Shown one piece after another: positions 21,337-34,083 of a stretch of 64,000 nucleotides of DNA (positions within the stretch are counted from its first letter, which is position 1; each line of letters begins with the position of its first letter). The stretch spans positions 3,780,337 to 3,844,336 of the forward strand of contig SMSO01000037.1 in the NCBI GenBank assembly GCA_004764695.1, read 5' to 3'. The notes beneath the pieces are model-generated. The model was not told the DNA's origin. It searched no databases and worked only from the letters and a program-made list of their open reading frames with translations. The DNA comes from Schizochytrium sp. TIO01 (Eukaryota; Sar; Bigyra; Thraustochytrida; Thraustochytriidae). The position numbers were made by a program, and so were the translations under genes.

Positions 21337-23361
21337 TCAGATATCGACCTTAACGTAGCAGGCTCTGCTGTCGTTAGACTTGGCCGATGTCGGGATTTTC
21401 TTGTTCCAGAGGCGACACTTGTTCGCATCATCCTCGTACTCAACAGCAAAGCAGCCGTCATCGCAAAGCTCCATGCAGCTGTCGAGGGTTTTGACCTTCT
21501 TGACAACAGAGCTGTAGGAGTTAAGGGCGTTGCCGTTGAAAGTACACTGTTCACCGAGCTTGAAAAACTCCTTGTTTGTGCAAGCGGCACGTACTGTGGA
21601 CCAAGAGCACGATCCAGTACAGTCAGACTCAGAGAGAGAAGAGCAAGTGCCCTCGAGGGAAACCGGGGTAGAGTCAATGCTCATGGAGACACAGGTAGAG
21701 GTGGAGGCTGCAGATCCAACGGAGTCAATCTCAGCAGTCCAGAGCTGGCATTCACTGCTACCAGAGTTGTACTGAACACCAGTGCAGGAAGATCCAGCAG
21801 AAGCACAAGCGCTCATGCACTCGTAAATATCAGAAGCGGTCTCGGTGGTGTAAAAGGAGGACTTGGACTTCTTACCGCTACGGCATGCAGTGCCAGAGCC
21901 CATGCTGTACATGGCCTCAAAAGTGCAGGCAGAGTTGGTGGAGTCCCAGGAGCAGTAGTTGCTGGAGCCCGTGCACTCAGACTTGCTAAGGTCACAAGTC
22001 TCCTCATCAGAGCTAAGGGATCCGACCGTGGAGAGCGTGGTATCCTTGGAGGATTTGGAGTAGAAGAACTCGCACTCAGAAGAAACCATGTAGCTGAAGC
22101 GAGAGCACATCTGGGTAATACGCTCCTCACGAAAGAGCGGGCGGCCATCAATGTACGGGTTTCCATAATCCATGATACCTCCGGTGGTGCCAACGCCGTT
22201 CTCAAAAGAGTGAGTCGCACCAAAGTTGTGACCTTGTTCGTGAGCGTAGACGGACCAGAAGAGATCAATGCGCTGAGAGACAGCTCCATTCCAGCCGTAA
22301 GTTCCGTAGCGGCATCCAGCGGTACCAACGTTAGCGGTTCCGACGGTCTGACTCTGGCCATTGGCCACAAGCGGGTAGCAGTTAGTCATGAAGTGCCAGC
22401 TGCCCTGCTGGAGGCTGTCCGGAAGAGTCTTAAGAAATGAGGACCATGCACTAAGAGTGGCAGAGGTGCCGGATTTACAAGTGGTGAAGACATCATCATC
22501 GGCATTGGAGTCTCCTGCAACGAGAACCTGACCAATCACAAGGTGCACGTTCATCTGGTACTCGTACACTGAGGAGGAAAATGCAACGACAGATTCCACA
22601 GCGCTGATAGCCTTGGAGCGAGAACCGTAGTAGCTCTTGAGCGACGCGTCAATGGCGATACCGTGCTCGAAGTAGTGGTCCTTAGAGTCGCTATCGTAGC
22701 AGTCGCCATCGCCGTAGTACACGTGAGACGAGGAAGAGCGTGTAGAGATGGTCACAGCGCGACCTGTGGAGTTGGTGGAGTTGGTCGGGTCCGAGATGGA
22801 GGACACCTTGGGAGCAGGGATAGAAATAGGTCCGAGGCCACAGGAGAACTCCTCCGTGGTGAGGTGGCGAGCAAAATAGTGGGAGCTAGCAGTCTCTGCG
22901 TCATAGTCCGGGATGGTACTCAAAGCACGGCGGAAGGAGTTTTCCTCAAGGCTGCGCTCAAGGCGGTTGCGGTGGCTAAACTGCATGGTCGTGGGACCAT
23001 CAGCGGAGGTGTCATTGAAGACAACACCATGGAGGGTCTTATCTTCCTGGATAGTTGCCACAACCCAGCCCTGGCCACGGGACATCCACTTGAAGGTGTG
23101 CCTGGGCTGCTCCACGGTGTCGTCAGAGTAGATCTTCTTTACGACTCGAAGAATGTAGTGGTGGACAGTGTTATTAAACATGAGGGACAGGTCCATGACG
23201 TCTCCCTCAACCTGATACTCAATATTGTCGATGAGGTATAATGAGAGGTTTTCCTCATTTGCGGTGTAGTCGTGCACGTGAGCATCGCCCTCGTGCATGT
23301 GGGCGACGGCTCCCTGCATGCACGCAAGGAGCGCGATCAAGACGGCCGTGAGCTTGAACAT
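21337..23361 (-). CDS. Secreted zinc metalloprotease, adamalysin (M12B)-like, with two Cys-rich/PAN-like modules
   Basis: The product is 674 aa. A signal peptide (hydrophobic 3-20, cleavage near Ala20) is followed by a His-rich stretch and a prodomain to about residue 200. Cys174 (SCGLG) is a possible cysteine-switch residue. The catalytic domain runs from about 205 to 430. Its metzincin zinc site HEQGHNFGATH spans 374-384 (His374, His378, His384, catalytic Glu375), with a Met-turn at Met397 in GGIMDYGN. The C-terminus holds two similar Cys-rich units, 456-558 and 573-668. Each has a CTGS-CSW-ACT segment followed by a PAN/apple-like fold ending CQLW or CRLW, usually for carbohydrate or protein binding. 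It should be secreted and digest extracellular protein, with the tandem modules targeting substrate. It starts at the only suitable ATG, and a CCAAT-like box is present upstream. It could equally be assigned to another metzincin family. Confidence 0.88.
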   Translation of the reverse strand: MFKLTAVLIALLACMQGAVAHMHEGDAHVHDYTANEENLSLYLIDNIEYQVEGDVMDLSLMFNNTVHHYILRVVKKIYSDDTVEQPRHTFKWMSRGQGWVVATIQEDKTLHGVVFNDTSADGPTTMQFSHRNRLERSLEENSFRRALSTIPDYDAETASSHYFARHLTTEEFSCGLGPISIPAPKVSSISDPTNSTNSTGRAVTISTRSSSSHVYYGDGDCYDSDSKDHYFEHGIAIDASLKSYYGSRSKAISAVESVVAFSSSVYEYQMNVHLVIGQVLVAGDSNADDDVFTTCKSGTSATLSAWSSFLKTLPDSLQQGSWHFMTNCYPLVANGQSQTVGTANVGTAGCRYGTYGWNGAVSQRIDLFWSVYAHEQGHNFGATHSFENGVGTTGGIMDYGNPYIDGRPLFREERITQMCSRFSYMVSSECEFFYSKSSKDTTLSTVGSLSSDEETCDLSKSECTGSSNYCSWDSTNSACTFEAMYSMGSGTACRSGKKSKSSFYTTETASDIYECMSACASAGSSCTGVQYNSGSSECQLWTAEIDSVGSAASTSTCVSMSIDSTPVSLEGTCSSLSESDCTGSCSWSTVRAACTNKEFFKLGEQCTFNGNALNSYSSVVKKVKTLDSCMELCDDGCFAVEYEDDANKCRLWNKKIPTSAKSNDSRACYVKVDI

Positions 23362-26300
23362 TTTCTTTGCTGTCGGTGTCTTGCTTGCTTTGTTTCTGGC
23401 AATCTATCTATTTACTAAACTCTACAGCTTGAATGAGGGCGACAACTTTCCTGCCGCTTGCTCGATAAATGCTAGATTTGGAGCAGTTTATCTATGGGTA
23501 GAGGATTGATTGGTAATAATTATTTGATGAGGTGCAGACCAGGCTGAAGCCAAGCTTGAGCCACGTTAGTGCCCTTTGCTGTTAGTAGCTTGCTGGTTGC
23601 TGCTGGTTGCTCCCGGAGTTTGGGGTTTGCTCGCTCGGCGTCTTCGCTTTGCCGATTTCTTTTCTTTTCTTATTTACTTCCTAGGCTACTAGCAGTCGTG
23701 GCTAGCGCCGAGTTTTTGTTTTGCTTCTTCGAAAGTTGTGATGTGAGCGACTGCTGTTTTCCCCTCCCTCTTCCACTGTGTTTTCGTTCTCATAAGATGT
23801 TCTATACTAACTTATTGCAGTTTTTACAAAAACATTTTTTGACTTAAAACTTTTTCAAAATGCTTTCATTTTTATATTAAAAAAAAAAAAACAATTATGA
23901 ATCTTTAAAAAAAATAAATAGATATAACATTTTTATATTTCAATAACTAGGACTTGATTGCGGTCTACTAATGCACGCTATTGGCGGTCTCGCTAAGGTT
24001 TCCCTCCTTCCCTGCTTCCTTTTTAGATTGGTATTTTGTTGAGGTTGCGTATCTGTACAAGTGCTTCATATTTCAGGTCTTGTTATTTCCTGCTCCCTCG
24101 CTCCCTCGCCCCCTCACTCACATCCTCACTCCCTCACTCCCCTCACTCACTCCCTCACATCCTCACTCACTCATTCACTCACTCACTCGCTCACTCACTC
24201 ATTCATTCGCGCTCTCTGGCGCGTCTCTGCATTGCTCAGTCAGAGCCCCCTCTTTCCCGGAGAGACTCTCTGCTCTTCCCCTCTGAGGTCCCTCCCTCTC
24301 ACCCCACTGGTCATATGTCTCGCGGCAGACACGTGGTACCTGCGTTTATATGAACGAACATTACCTCCACCAATTCAATTCATTTTGCATTTTACTTTAT
24401 GAGCACAGGAGACATCTTTTTAAGTGTTCCATTTTCAAGTCGTGTGTTTCAGAGAGTAAAATAAACATATTGAAAAAATTATAAATTATAAAAAGCGATG
24501 GCAAAATGAGAATAGATCGCAGATTGAAGAGAACATGTTCAGGTTGGTTTGCCAAGCTGCTAGGAACACCGGAGAGGCTCAGCAGAGGTTGTTTAAACTG
24601 ATTGATCAGAGATCTGCGTCTTTTCGAGGAAGGGTTATGATGACTTTGCCCTTCAACGCAGCAAAGGCGAGATTCTGGATTTCATTTCTTTCGTTCCGTT
24701 TCGAACTAAAAACAAAACAAAACATTTTTTTAATTTAAACTCATGTCATGTGTTCTCATTTAGGTTTTGCGCAAAAAACAAAAACAAAGATAAGAACACC
24801 TCGAAGATCATCTCATTTAATGGTAATGATAGGTAAGTATTATCAATAGAGTAGACCACTGGCCTTCCTGATTTCGCACTTCCAAGTGCGCTGTAAGGTT
24901 CGCAAACCATCTTATTAGACTTCTTCCCTCTTTCGGCCGCCTTGGAGGATTGGTTTCTAAGTAAAACAAAAGCTGCCTGTCTATTATCTATCCATCTCTT
25001 CTGCTGCTTCTTCCGCATGTTTAGGTGCTACTCGACTTCTTCATACTCTCTGGTTATTGCTTGCACTTCTAGGTGGTTATCTCGAGGTTATAAGACGTCT
25101 TCTTGGCATGACTGAAAGCTCTTCTTGGTTTTACGAAAGAACAAGGACAAGCTTCGTGTTCCGTTCTTGTTTCACTTAGAGCAGAAAACAGTTTTTCATT
25201 ATTATGAAGAACAGAAGAACAAAAGAAAAGAAAAAAAGAACAGAGCTAGTCTTTTAATTTATCCGTAACACGTTAAAAAGAAACGTTCCCACTTTACCTC
25301 TGAAAAGCGGCCACATGCCCGCACGGTAGCAGTGTGCAATTGTCGGAGCAATGAACTTGAAAGAGTGGCGAACGAGACGGAGTCTTCTGAAACAGATAAA
25401 TGAGTTGAGTTTTGGAAATACGCATAAGCAGCTCGCTCTATCTCATCTATAGCTAGTAAGCTCTACCGTCAGAACAGAACAGTAGAAAAGAGGAAACCCT
25501 CTTACATTTTGTAGAACAAACAACAACGTTTAATTAAGATGAATTAGTTTGTTTGTTTATAAAGAATAAATGAACAAAAGAAATGAACAAAAGTGAATCA
25601 GAACGAACCGAAGGAGCAAGTTGCTCGGCAAGCGCCGCGCGTGGAGCATTTCGCCTTCAACTTCGCCGCTACTGATACCCTGAAGAGGGTGGGCGAAAGC
25701 TCGTTGGCGTTCAGAACAGATCGCGTGAGAGCAACTTGTGCATCCGGTCCTTCAGCCGCTCAACGAGCTGGCGAGGACAATAGAGCAAGGGAGGGATGCC
25801 CTGTCATTTTGTCATCGTTAGCCTGCCAGCAAGTTCTTTTAGTGTTGTTTGTTTACAGTACTTTTTGTTTTGCGCATAAAAGTAAACACACGAATGAACC
25901 CCTATTTTAATTTATTAAAAAAAACACTAAAACTAAAAAAACTAGAACTACTAAATAAAGCAACTTTTAACAATAGAACAACAATAAATAAAATACTTAA
26001 AAACACATACCGTTCTCTGTTTTGCGTTGTTTCTGCTCAATTTGAAGATGAAAGCGCAGCTTTACCCGTCATCATGCGGCCGCAACAATCAATCTTTATG
26101 TTCTCTCGCAGGTGCAGCAGCGAGCAAACCAGCAGATCAGTCGATCGTCTGCCTGCAAGTCATCCGTTTCCATCCTCTCGGTCGGTCGGTCGGTCAGTCA
26201 GTCGGCCAGCTGCGGTTCGTGTCATGCACAACCTGCGGCATGTCTTGCCTGAGTCTTGAAGAATGGCGGTCTCATGACGTCGTTCGTCCATTGATTTATT

Positions 26301-28700
26301 CAATGATTTATTTGTTTAGCTGTTCTTCTTTTCTTGTTTATTTCTTTGTTTGTTTGTTTATTTTGTTCCGCGTTCTGTTGTTCTCTCTGTCTAGTTGTGC
26401 AAACTACAAATTGCCCTGCGCCCTCCTTACTTAGTTAGTATTTTACAATTTATTACTTTTCTTTTTCCTTTCCTTTTTGTAAATACTAAAATAAACGCAC
26501 ATACACATGGATGGGCGGGTATCTAGTAAGATCGTGGGCGATTAGAGCTATTCAACTTGCCATCCTTCGGGCGCTTTTCCTGTGTAGACAGGCGATGCCT
26601 CGACTCGCTCGCTCTGCGGCTGAGGAGCGGGAGTGGGCAGCTACCTACGCCGCTGCTTCCGCTGCTTCCGCGGCGCAAGGCATCAGCCGCCTCGACTTGC
26701 ACAACCGCGCTCGGCTTCGGGGAGGTCTGACCAAGCAGGGCGGGTGAGGGACCGCAAACATACAAAAGCGATGAGAGTCAACAAACACACAATCGATAGA
26801 GGGATTTTAAAAACACAAGAAAAAATACAAAGCAAGCAAGCCAACAATAATAAATTAATAAATTAATAAATTAATCTGAAACTTGAGAGTGAAACTACTA
26901 ATGAGCGAGAAGCAAGCAAGCAAGCTCTGCGGAGGAAATGCAATTGCGTGGGATTTCTGACGCATCGCCTTGAAACTCTGAGATGCTTGGATTGCTGGCT
27001 GGGTAGTTAGTTGGTTGCCGGAGCGTGCCTTTGCAGCTAGGATTAGCGACATATAATCGTTCGCACGGCAGCAAGGGCAGAAGAAATGTTGTGCACGAAG
27101 CATTGCTAGACTGTTTTGTTTATTGTGTGTCTGTCTGCCTGGGAGTTTTAAGAACGTCTTTCTTTAGTTTTCTTTCCTCGAAAGAACAACTGTTCTCTAA
27201 AACATCTGCGCATACGGTGGTCTAGTTAGTTCACAACTTTTTTATTTTCTTTGTTACCCCCCTCCATTTTAAAATTAGAAAAACAAAATAAAATAAAAAG
27301 AAAAGTCTCACAATAGAAATAAAAAAGAACCTGAAAAGGTAAGATATCGAGTAAACAGCGGAGTCGGCGCGCGCAGTGTTATTCGTGAGCAGATCGCTCC
27401 GGACTTCACGCGCAACGGAAGCTCAGCAGGATGCTTGTCCGCCTGCCGTTTAGACACAACCTCGGCTTGCACGAAGGTTCTGGCCCCGGCGCCCGACGTC
27501 CGCTTCTCGCAGGACGCTGTGCGCGCGCTGCTCCGGCTAGCTGCAGATCAGCCACGCTTGCGACGGTCGCCGGTGACCTGTGCTGTAAATCATATTATAT
27601 ATATATTTATTTGCACTCTCATTAACGTTCGCAGACAAGCTCGAGAAAGGTATAGATAGACGAGTGTTTGCAAAGATCTCCACCGAAAACTGTGCTACTC
27701 ATTCGTGGAAAGAGTTTCAGAAAGAGCGAGGCTATTTCTCTCACGCTGATATTGTCGTTGCTGCTGCCGCTCCTTTGCTGATGGGAGAAAGAGGTCCTGC
27801 TCTTTTCTTTCACGCAGGCTCGTACACAGTAACGTACGCAGCAAAGTTTTCAATGCAATGCAACTATTGATGAAGATCCCTTAGTGAATTGAGTGCAATC
27901 AGGTCACCACTACATGTGTCAATCATGGATAATGGGTTGCACGTCTAGCATTAATTTCACAAAGAGACAAGCTGCTGGTCGATTCTTCGATTCTTCATCG
28001 TAACATATTACAGCTCAGGGAAAAGCCAAGCTCGAAAGTTAACATGAAACTCGACCAGCCTAAGGAATGCACAATGCTAAGATTTCGGGGGTAGGGTCTG
28101 AACGCATGTCACTCGAGCATGCACATGTCGTTATCACTCCTTCATATTCATTCTAGGAGTCCGTGTTGTCATATCAATCTTGATACTGCGAATTCCAATT
28201 CCTAAGTTTTCTTTTTCTTTTTCCTTTTCTTTTGCTAATTTTTTAAAATAAACTACTACCACTTTCCTACCTACCAACTAATGCAAATCTTAACACAGTA
28301 TTACTGTCACTATCACAGTAGTACTGCTTATTATCATAGGCACAGAAGTCTCGTCTCTTTTCAAGTGCCACTGCAACGATAATGCACGCGCACAGGCGAG
28401 CGAATGAGTGATGAACGCCAGGTATGTGTATTAATTCATCTGTTATGAAGTTCGACTTACGTTGCCGCACGAGCCATGCATGCGGCGTCTCCGTCCCGAG
28501 TTTGTGGTTGCAAAAATGTCTCGCGCCGGCGATGCCTCGGAGAGAACGCGCTCACGCCTCTAGGTAAGCCTCCAAAGCCAAGCGCGTTTCGGGAGACAGG
28601 CGTGGTTTCCTTCTTTCCACTCCTTTCCTTTCCTTTCAAAGGAAACAAAGAGAAACTACACATTTCCCCCCATTATTATTATTATTGTTATTTAAATAAT
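23362..28700. other. Gene desert, part 1: protease promoter, then repeat-rich mosaic
   Basis: The first 200 bp carry the metalloprotease promoter; an inverted CCAAT (ATTGG) lies at about 23510. Beyond it, GC-balanced patches alternate every 0.5-1 kb with A/T-only patches, for example 23873-23943, 24463-24502, 25898-26008, 26805-26880 and 27236-27330. Frames here are short, overlapping and low in complexity. I see no supported gene or RNA. Confidence 0.55.
24091..24210 (+). repeat. Imperfect CTCA/CTCC tetranucleotide array
   Basis: About 120 bp of CTCACTCC-like units with CATC and CATTCACT variants. It is pyrimidine-only apart from spaced A, so it could form triplex-prone DNA. It stays open in all plus frames, which explains the spurious Ser/His/Leu/Thr-rich frames here. 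Confidence 0.85.
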
Positions 28701-28914
28701 TAATAATCATTAAGCTTCAACAGCCAATTAGTTCTCGCGCACACGCGGACCGTCTTTTTCAAGCTACACGCTCACGTGCATACGCTCTGCCGCGTTTGTT
28801 TCCCACCCCTGCGCAAGACCCAACGCTGCAGCAGTGCGTGCGTGTCGTGTTGCACGGCTCGAGGAGGGTGGGTGGGTCTTTTGAAGCCAGGCCTGTCTCT
28901 CTATTAAGAAATAT

Positions 28915-28915
<1 letters not shown>

Positions 28916-28968
<53 letters not shown>
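28916..28968 (+). repeat. GAAA tetranucleotide microsatellite (about 13 units)
   Basis: Perfect GAAA run followed directly by seven G. Pure purine on one strand. It encodes Lys/Glu/Arg or Phe/Leu/Ser repeats in chance frames and is not a gene. Confidence 0.95.
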
Positions 28969-29329
28969 GGGGGGCCAGCCGCACTGCGGGGCATGTGCAG
29001 GCGCCGATCTATACAAGATACATAAACAGAGGGAGAGAGAGAGGGAGGGACAGCCAGAGGGAGAGAGAGGGCGAAGCGACGTGTGTGAGACCTCTCGCGG
29101 CGGTCTCCTCCGTCGGGGCGGCGTCGATGTGCAGCCGCTTCGGAGCAGGCCGAAAGACGCCTCTGCGGGGCCGTTCTGAAAGCTGTAGCTTTGCTTTGCG
29201 GTTTCGTGGTGCTGAGAGGCCGCCGCCGTTGGGATTGATTCAGGCAGGCCCATGCGCCGACTCCCTTTCGCAACTTTCACTCAAGAAAAAGAGGGAAGTT
29301 TCCTTTTTCTAATAATTAATTCAATTTCA

Positions 29330-29398
29330 ATTTAAACAAAAACAAGAACAAAAACAAGAACAAAAACAAGAACATAAACAAGAACATAAGCAAAAAGA
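29330..29398 (+). repeat. AACAAGAACAAA dodecamer-like repeat
   Basis: About five imperfect units built from AACAAG, AACAAA and AACATA hexamers inside an A-rich patch. Non-coding simple sequence. Confidence 0.75.
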
Positions 29399-31916
29399 CT
29401 CTTTTTTATTTATTTAATAATTTGTTTAATAGATTATGAAAACAAAACAAAATAAAGAAGCCTGAGAATAATGTCTTCTTGTTGTGAATTCATGGCCGAA
29501 AGGTGCTCTACAGTAAGGCGAAATAGAGGGCGGGCTTCCTCCCTCCGGCACCACGAGAGTCGGGCCGCACGGCAGCGTGGACTCGAAAGGGCAGAAAGTG
29601 CGCTGCCAGCTGGTACTAAAGATACTCTCCAGGTAAGTTGCTCTTGGTGGCGCTCAACAGCTTGACGACAGACAGATAATCAATGCGCGCCTTCGGAACG
29701 AAAATTAAGAAAGACACCTTCGCGCCGGTGTTGGCGTGTGCGGTCCTCATTTGAAGGGGTACAGTAGAAGAAGAATTGCTTGCAGATATGAGCAAACGAA
29801 CTCAGAAGACAAAAGGTTCTTCGGAGTCTCATGGAGGAGATCAGATACACGAGAACTTTCTTAAAGCAATGTTGATCTCGTAATGTTAGTTGGATGCCAA
29901 CGCAACTCTATACCACGAAATCATCTCTGTGAATGAATGAAAAGCGAGCTGCTCTGAAGATTTTTTGCTGTGGATGGGCTCACTTCTGTGGTGAGTAAAG
30001 ACATCGTGAGAACCTGTACGTGCATCGCATAGTCTAAGCTGCCAAGATCGAGCCTAGTCGTCGTCTTCGTGCGACCAAAATCCATTGCATCACAGCGAGC
30101 TGGGCCCTGCTCGGAAGGCCCGGCCCAGAGAAATCGGGCTCTAGTTGGTATTTCGAGAGCTAACTTCAGAGCGCAACAACCCGAAATCCTGGAAGCCTTG
30201 ATACCTGGAAGGAGAGCTTGGCCCTGGAGGATTGGAAACCCTCGCCAGGCGGCAGCAGCGGCCAGTCAAGGGGGTTTAAAACGTCTGGCGAGTGGGCGTC
30301 GTCGCTGCAAATCCTGTAATTGTGAGCCTGTAGACAGACAAACAGACACACAGACACCTCGTGGATTCGAAACTAACCGAGGCTGCACCACCTCGTGGAC
30401 CCTTTTTCTTTTGTCACAAGTGAAGGTACCCGGTAATGAATGTATTGTTACAGTCGCCGTAATGATGCATGTGCTTGCTTTAATGCTCATGGATTGATCA
30501 TTGATGATCATGCTCTTCAAGATCTTCAAGATCGCTTGATTTCTGAGGAGACGGCCGAAGTGCAGGGGAGGAGGTTTCGAAACGATCATTAGAGGAGTTT
30601 GTGCTGACCGGCAATGCGCTACAGGGATTTCAGAGAAGGCGCCGCCGAGCACGCGTCTCCCTCTTTGCAGGCTTTCTGGTCTCCATGGTAGCTTTTTCAT
30701 TTTTGCAATGATCCTATCGCTCTTTTCCTGTTTCCAAAAAAAGAAAGCAAGATGAAAGTTTTTTGGTTGTTTGTGCATGAAAGAAAGTAATGAAATGCTT
30801 TTGCACCCGAGCTCATTACGGCATCAAGCCAGGTGGTTCTCTCGAAGCCGCGCCTGCACACACACAAACATTACCTCAGGACACGCGACGCTCATGCACG
30901 CTGCTCAGCAAGCTGTCTCTGCGCTCTGTCGCATCCTCTTTCGATCCTCCTCGACGCATGCGCGCGCGTGGCAGAGTTTTTGTTAATCGATGAGATTCAC
31001 TACACTGAAAGAAGTATTTTAGAAACAATAGTATTGGGCGCGTAGTATTTTTTATAGCTTTATTTTTTACTTTAAAAATAATTATAATATGATGAACCAA
31101 AAAATGAACATTGCATCACCCCTTTTTGAAGAAACATAGATTAAACATTAGTAGAAAGAAGAGGCACCAAGTACTCTTATCGAGTTCAATGAGGATACGC
31201 AGGCCGAGCAAGACCAAGCATGTCTGATCGAGAGCAGTTCGACATTGCCTCAGCTCGCAGTAACGCGAAACAGTCTGGCCCTGGCTGGTAATCCCGCGGG
31301 AGCTGGGTTAGCCCGGTCTTGGCATCGAAGAATCTCCCAGCAATATTTTTCAATTTTTGAAGTCTTGAACAGCTCCAAATAACTTTTATTTAATTAAAAA
31401 AAAACTATTTAAAAAAAACTCTAATACACAAGATGAAGCGCTCTCGGGGTCTCGTAGCTTCACGCGCTGCTGCTCCGCAGATTGGGAGACAGGCGCGCGA
31501 AAAGCCTACGGGGCGACAATGGAGGTTGCTGTCGGCGCCCTGCGCCTTTGCGTGCTACGCTTATTGAGCCATCGTGCCAGCTCGCTCGAGGCCAAGCTGC
31601 AGGGCTCGCAAGACCAGCTTCGAGCGTGCCGTGCAATGCACCGCAGAGGTGGATGGAGCCTTCGAGTATGTCTCGTCGCCTGAAGAAGGGAGGGCTGAAA
31701 GAATAAGAACAATAATAATAAGAAGAAGAGGAAATAAAAAAGTCCCTTTTGGTCACTGTTGCTGCTGCCGAACGACGGTTACTGCTGCTCATGGGGCTCA
31801 GCTCGTGCTGGTTGCTGAAGCGCAGATGTTGGCGCGCGTACGTGCCACCTAGCTGGAGTGCCGGCAGCACCGGTGCTCTCGGAGAAGAGCAAAGCACGAT
31901 TCTTGCTTCGTGTCTC

Positions 31917-31941
31917 AATCAATCAATCAATCAATCAATCA
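31917..31941 (+). repeat. AATC tetranucleotide run (6 units)
   Basis: Perfect AATC units followed by AAAC units, the same motif as the long array at 33933-34083. Confidence 0.9.
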
Positions 31942-32195
31942 AACAAACAGCATCGACCATGAAGAAGGCCTGCGCACATTTAAATATATTATTTTTTTAA
32001 AGGGAAAAAAAAGGGCTCCATCTTGGCCGCGGTCGTGAACGGGCGGAGTTGAAGTGTAAAGTAACAAATGAAAAGGGGAGTCTTTTTTTCGCTTCGCGCA
32101 AATGTCAGGAATAGGGTTGTTCTTTTCACAAGTTTTCTTTCTTCTTTCGCACCTACTACCCTCCAGAGAAGGAAGCGTCTCCAGAGAAGGAACGA

Positions 32196-32240
<45 letters not shown>
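32196..32240 (+). repeat. TGCT tetranucleotide microsatellite (11 units)
   Basis: Perfect run of TGCT, preceded by two tandem copies of an 18-bp unit containing CTCCAGAGAAGGAA. Confidence 0.93.
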
Positions 32241-33932
32241 CTCAGAAAGAAAGAACGCGATGCGACGGCTTGTACTCCCCCCGCCTCTGGGTACCAGCAA
32301 CACTATTTCATAAAATTAAAGGCAATATTAATTAATTAATTAGTTTTTTAAATCACACACACCAAACGCAAAACATCAATTTGAACAGAGAACGGATGAA
32401 ACAAAGAGAGAAACCTGTGGCGACAGCAATGCACCGCGCTTAATAAGGCTCAGAGCAAGTGACTTTGACCTTTGGACTCAACTCAATCTCTATTGGCGGG
32501 GTTTCTGCTTGTGAGAGTGCGCTTCCTCGAGGTCATAATGGCTGCTGCTTCTGCGTGTGCACCAGCTCCAGCTACGGAAGGAGTTATCGTTAACCGTCTC
32601 ACCCCTACTGCACCTACGCGGGAAAGACTCTCCGAGTCAATCTCGAGATGCAAAATTTTCCATATCTAGTGAATCTTTCCACATATGCTATGGCGCCACT
32701 GCCATGAAACAAGGATCAAGATTTTTTATTGCGTTGAGCTCTGGTATAAATGTATGTATGTATGTATGTACATCCTAAGCAAAGCCCGCTTCTCGCTTCT
32801 CGCTGCGTGCTTCTTGCCGTGTTCCGGCTGTTCTTTAGCCATTCGAGCATGGGAACGAATGTCGCTCGCAGTAGTGTTTCTCCTAGTTCCAGTCCCAGAA
32901 GGGACTTCTTCGCAGGGATCATCCAACGAGCAAGTTTCTCTCTCCAGAGAAGGAATCAGCTGCTCAACGCAGCGCTGCGCCAGCATCCACAAGCAGAAGC
33001 AGAAGCAGAAGCAGAAGCAATCACATGGTCTTTCCGAAGACCGCGCGTGGTGGATGTGAGTATTCGAGTCTTCGAAATCTGTCGATCTCAACCCCTAATT
33101 CATTCGAGATCGAGGTTGGTGAGGGTTCTAGCCGCCACTGTTCTTTTGTTGGTTTGTTTGTTTGTTTGTAAATACTTATGTGAACGATCATCTTGTTTTT
33201 TTTAAAAGCAATTCGTTCGAATTTCGTTCTTTGTAATGAGATAAAAATACCGTATGGAGGTGGATGGAAAAGAACACCATTCTTTTGATACCATTGGTCC
33301 TTTCGTGAATAAAAAACCTCCTTTTTAATTAAAAATCAATCTTATAACAAAATCATCATAAACATTTAATTTGAAAAAAGAAAATAAAAAGGTGTTCTCT
33401 TCAAAGAGATGGTACTTTCTAAACAGAAGAGGAACATCGAAGAGCAGTTTTACTATGTGGCTTTCCAAGGAGGAAGAAGAGGCCATCGAACTCAAGCGAG
33501 TCAACGGGCTCAAGAGCGGCTCGAAGACTCGCCACCTCCTGCACGCGCTGAGTGACTGCGTTCATGACAACGTTTATTTTCTTTCAAGAACTTTGAACAG
33601 AACAATCTCTCTCTCTCTCTCTCTCTCTCCATCTTTTCTCCTGTGCACCGATCGACGTCGCGGCGTTCTCGCGTTGAGAGCTCCATCCACTCGCCCACTC
33701 ACTCCCTCACTCACTCATTCACTCACTCCTTCGTCCTGTTCATCAGATGAGCCATCTGCACATTCATTCCTGTTTCTGGCATGTGTTTGGTTCGTTCATT
33801 TCCGCTGCCCACCTGAACTATTGATCACTACGCTGAGCAAAGCTGAGCTGAGCTGAGCTGAGCGAGTGTGCGAATGTTGTGTATCGTAGGCGACTTGCTA
33901 TCCAAACTTTCTTGGAGGTAAGTCATCTCACG

Positions 33933-34083
<151 letters not shown>

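Noticed and set aside
21322-22440. 372-codon plus-strand frame over the metalloprotease
   Set aside because: Antisense to the zinc-site region of a clear secreted protease.
28759-29280. Two 170-codon minus-strand frames with Phe-Leu-Ser repeats
   Set aside because: Both run through the GAAA array and GC-rich patches. Frames overlap on both strands, with no domain or codon signal.
26010-32395. CCGTTCTCTGTT at about 26011 and its complement at about 32385 as ends of one large element
   Set aside because: A shared 12-mer is expected many times by chance in 64 kb, and the similarity does not extend.
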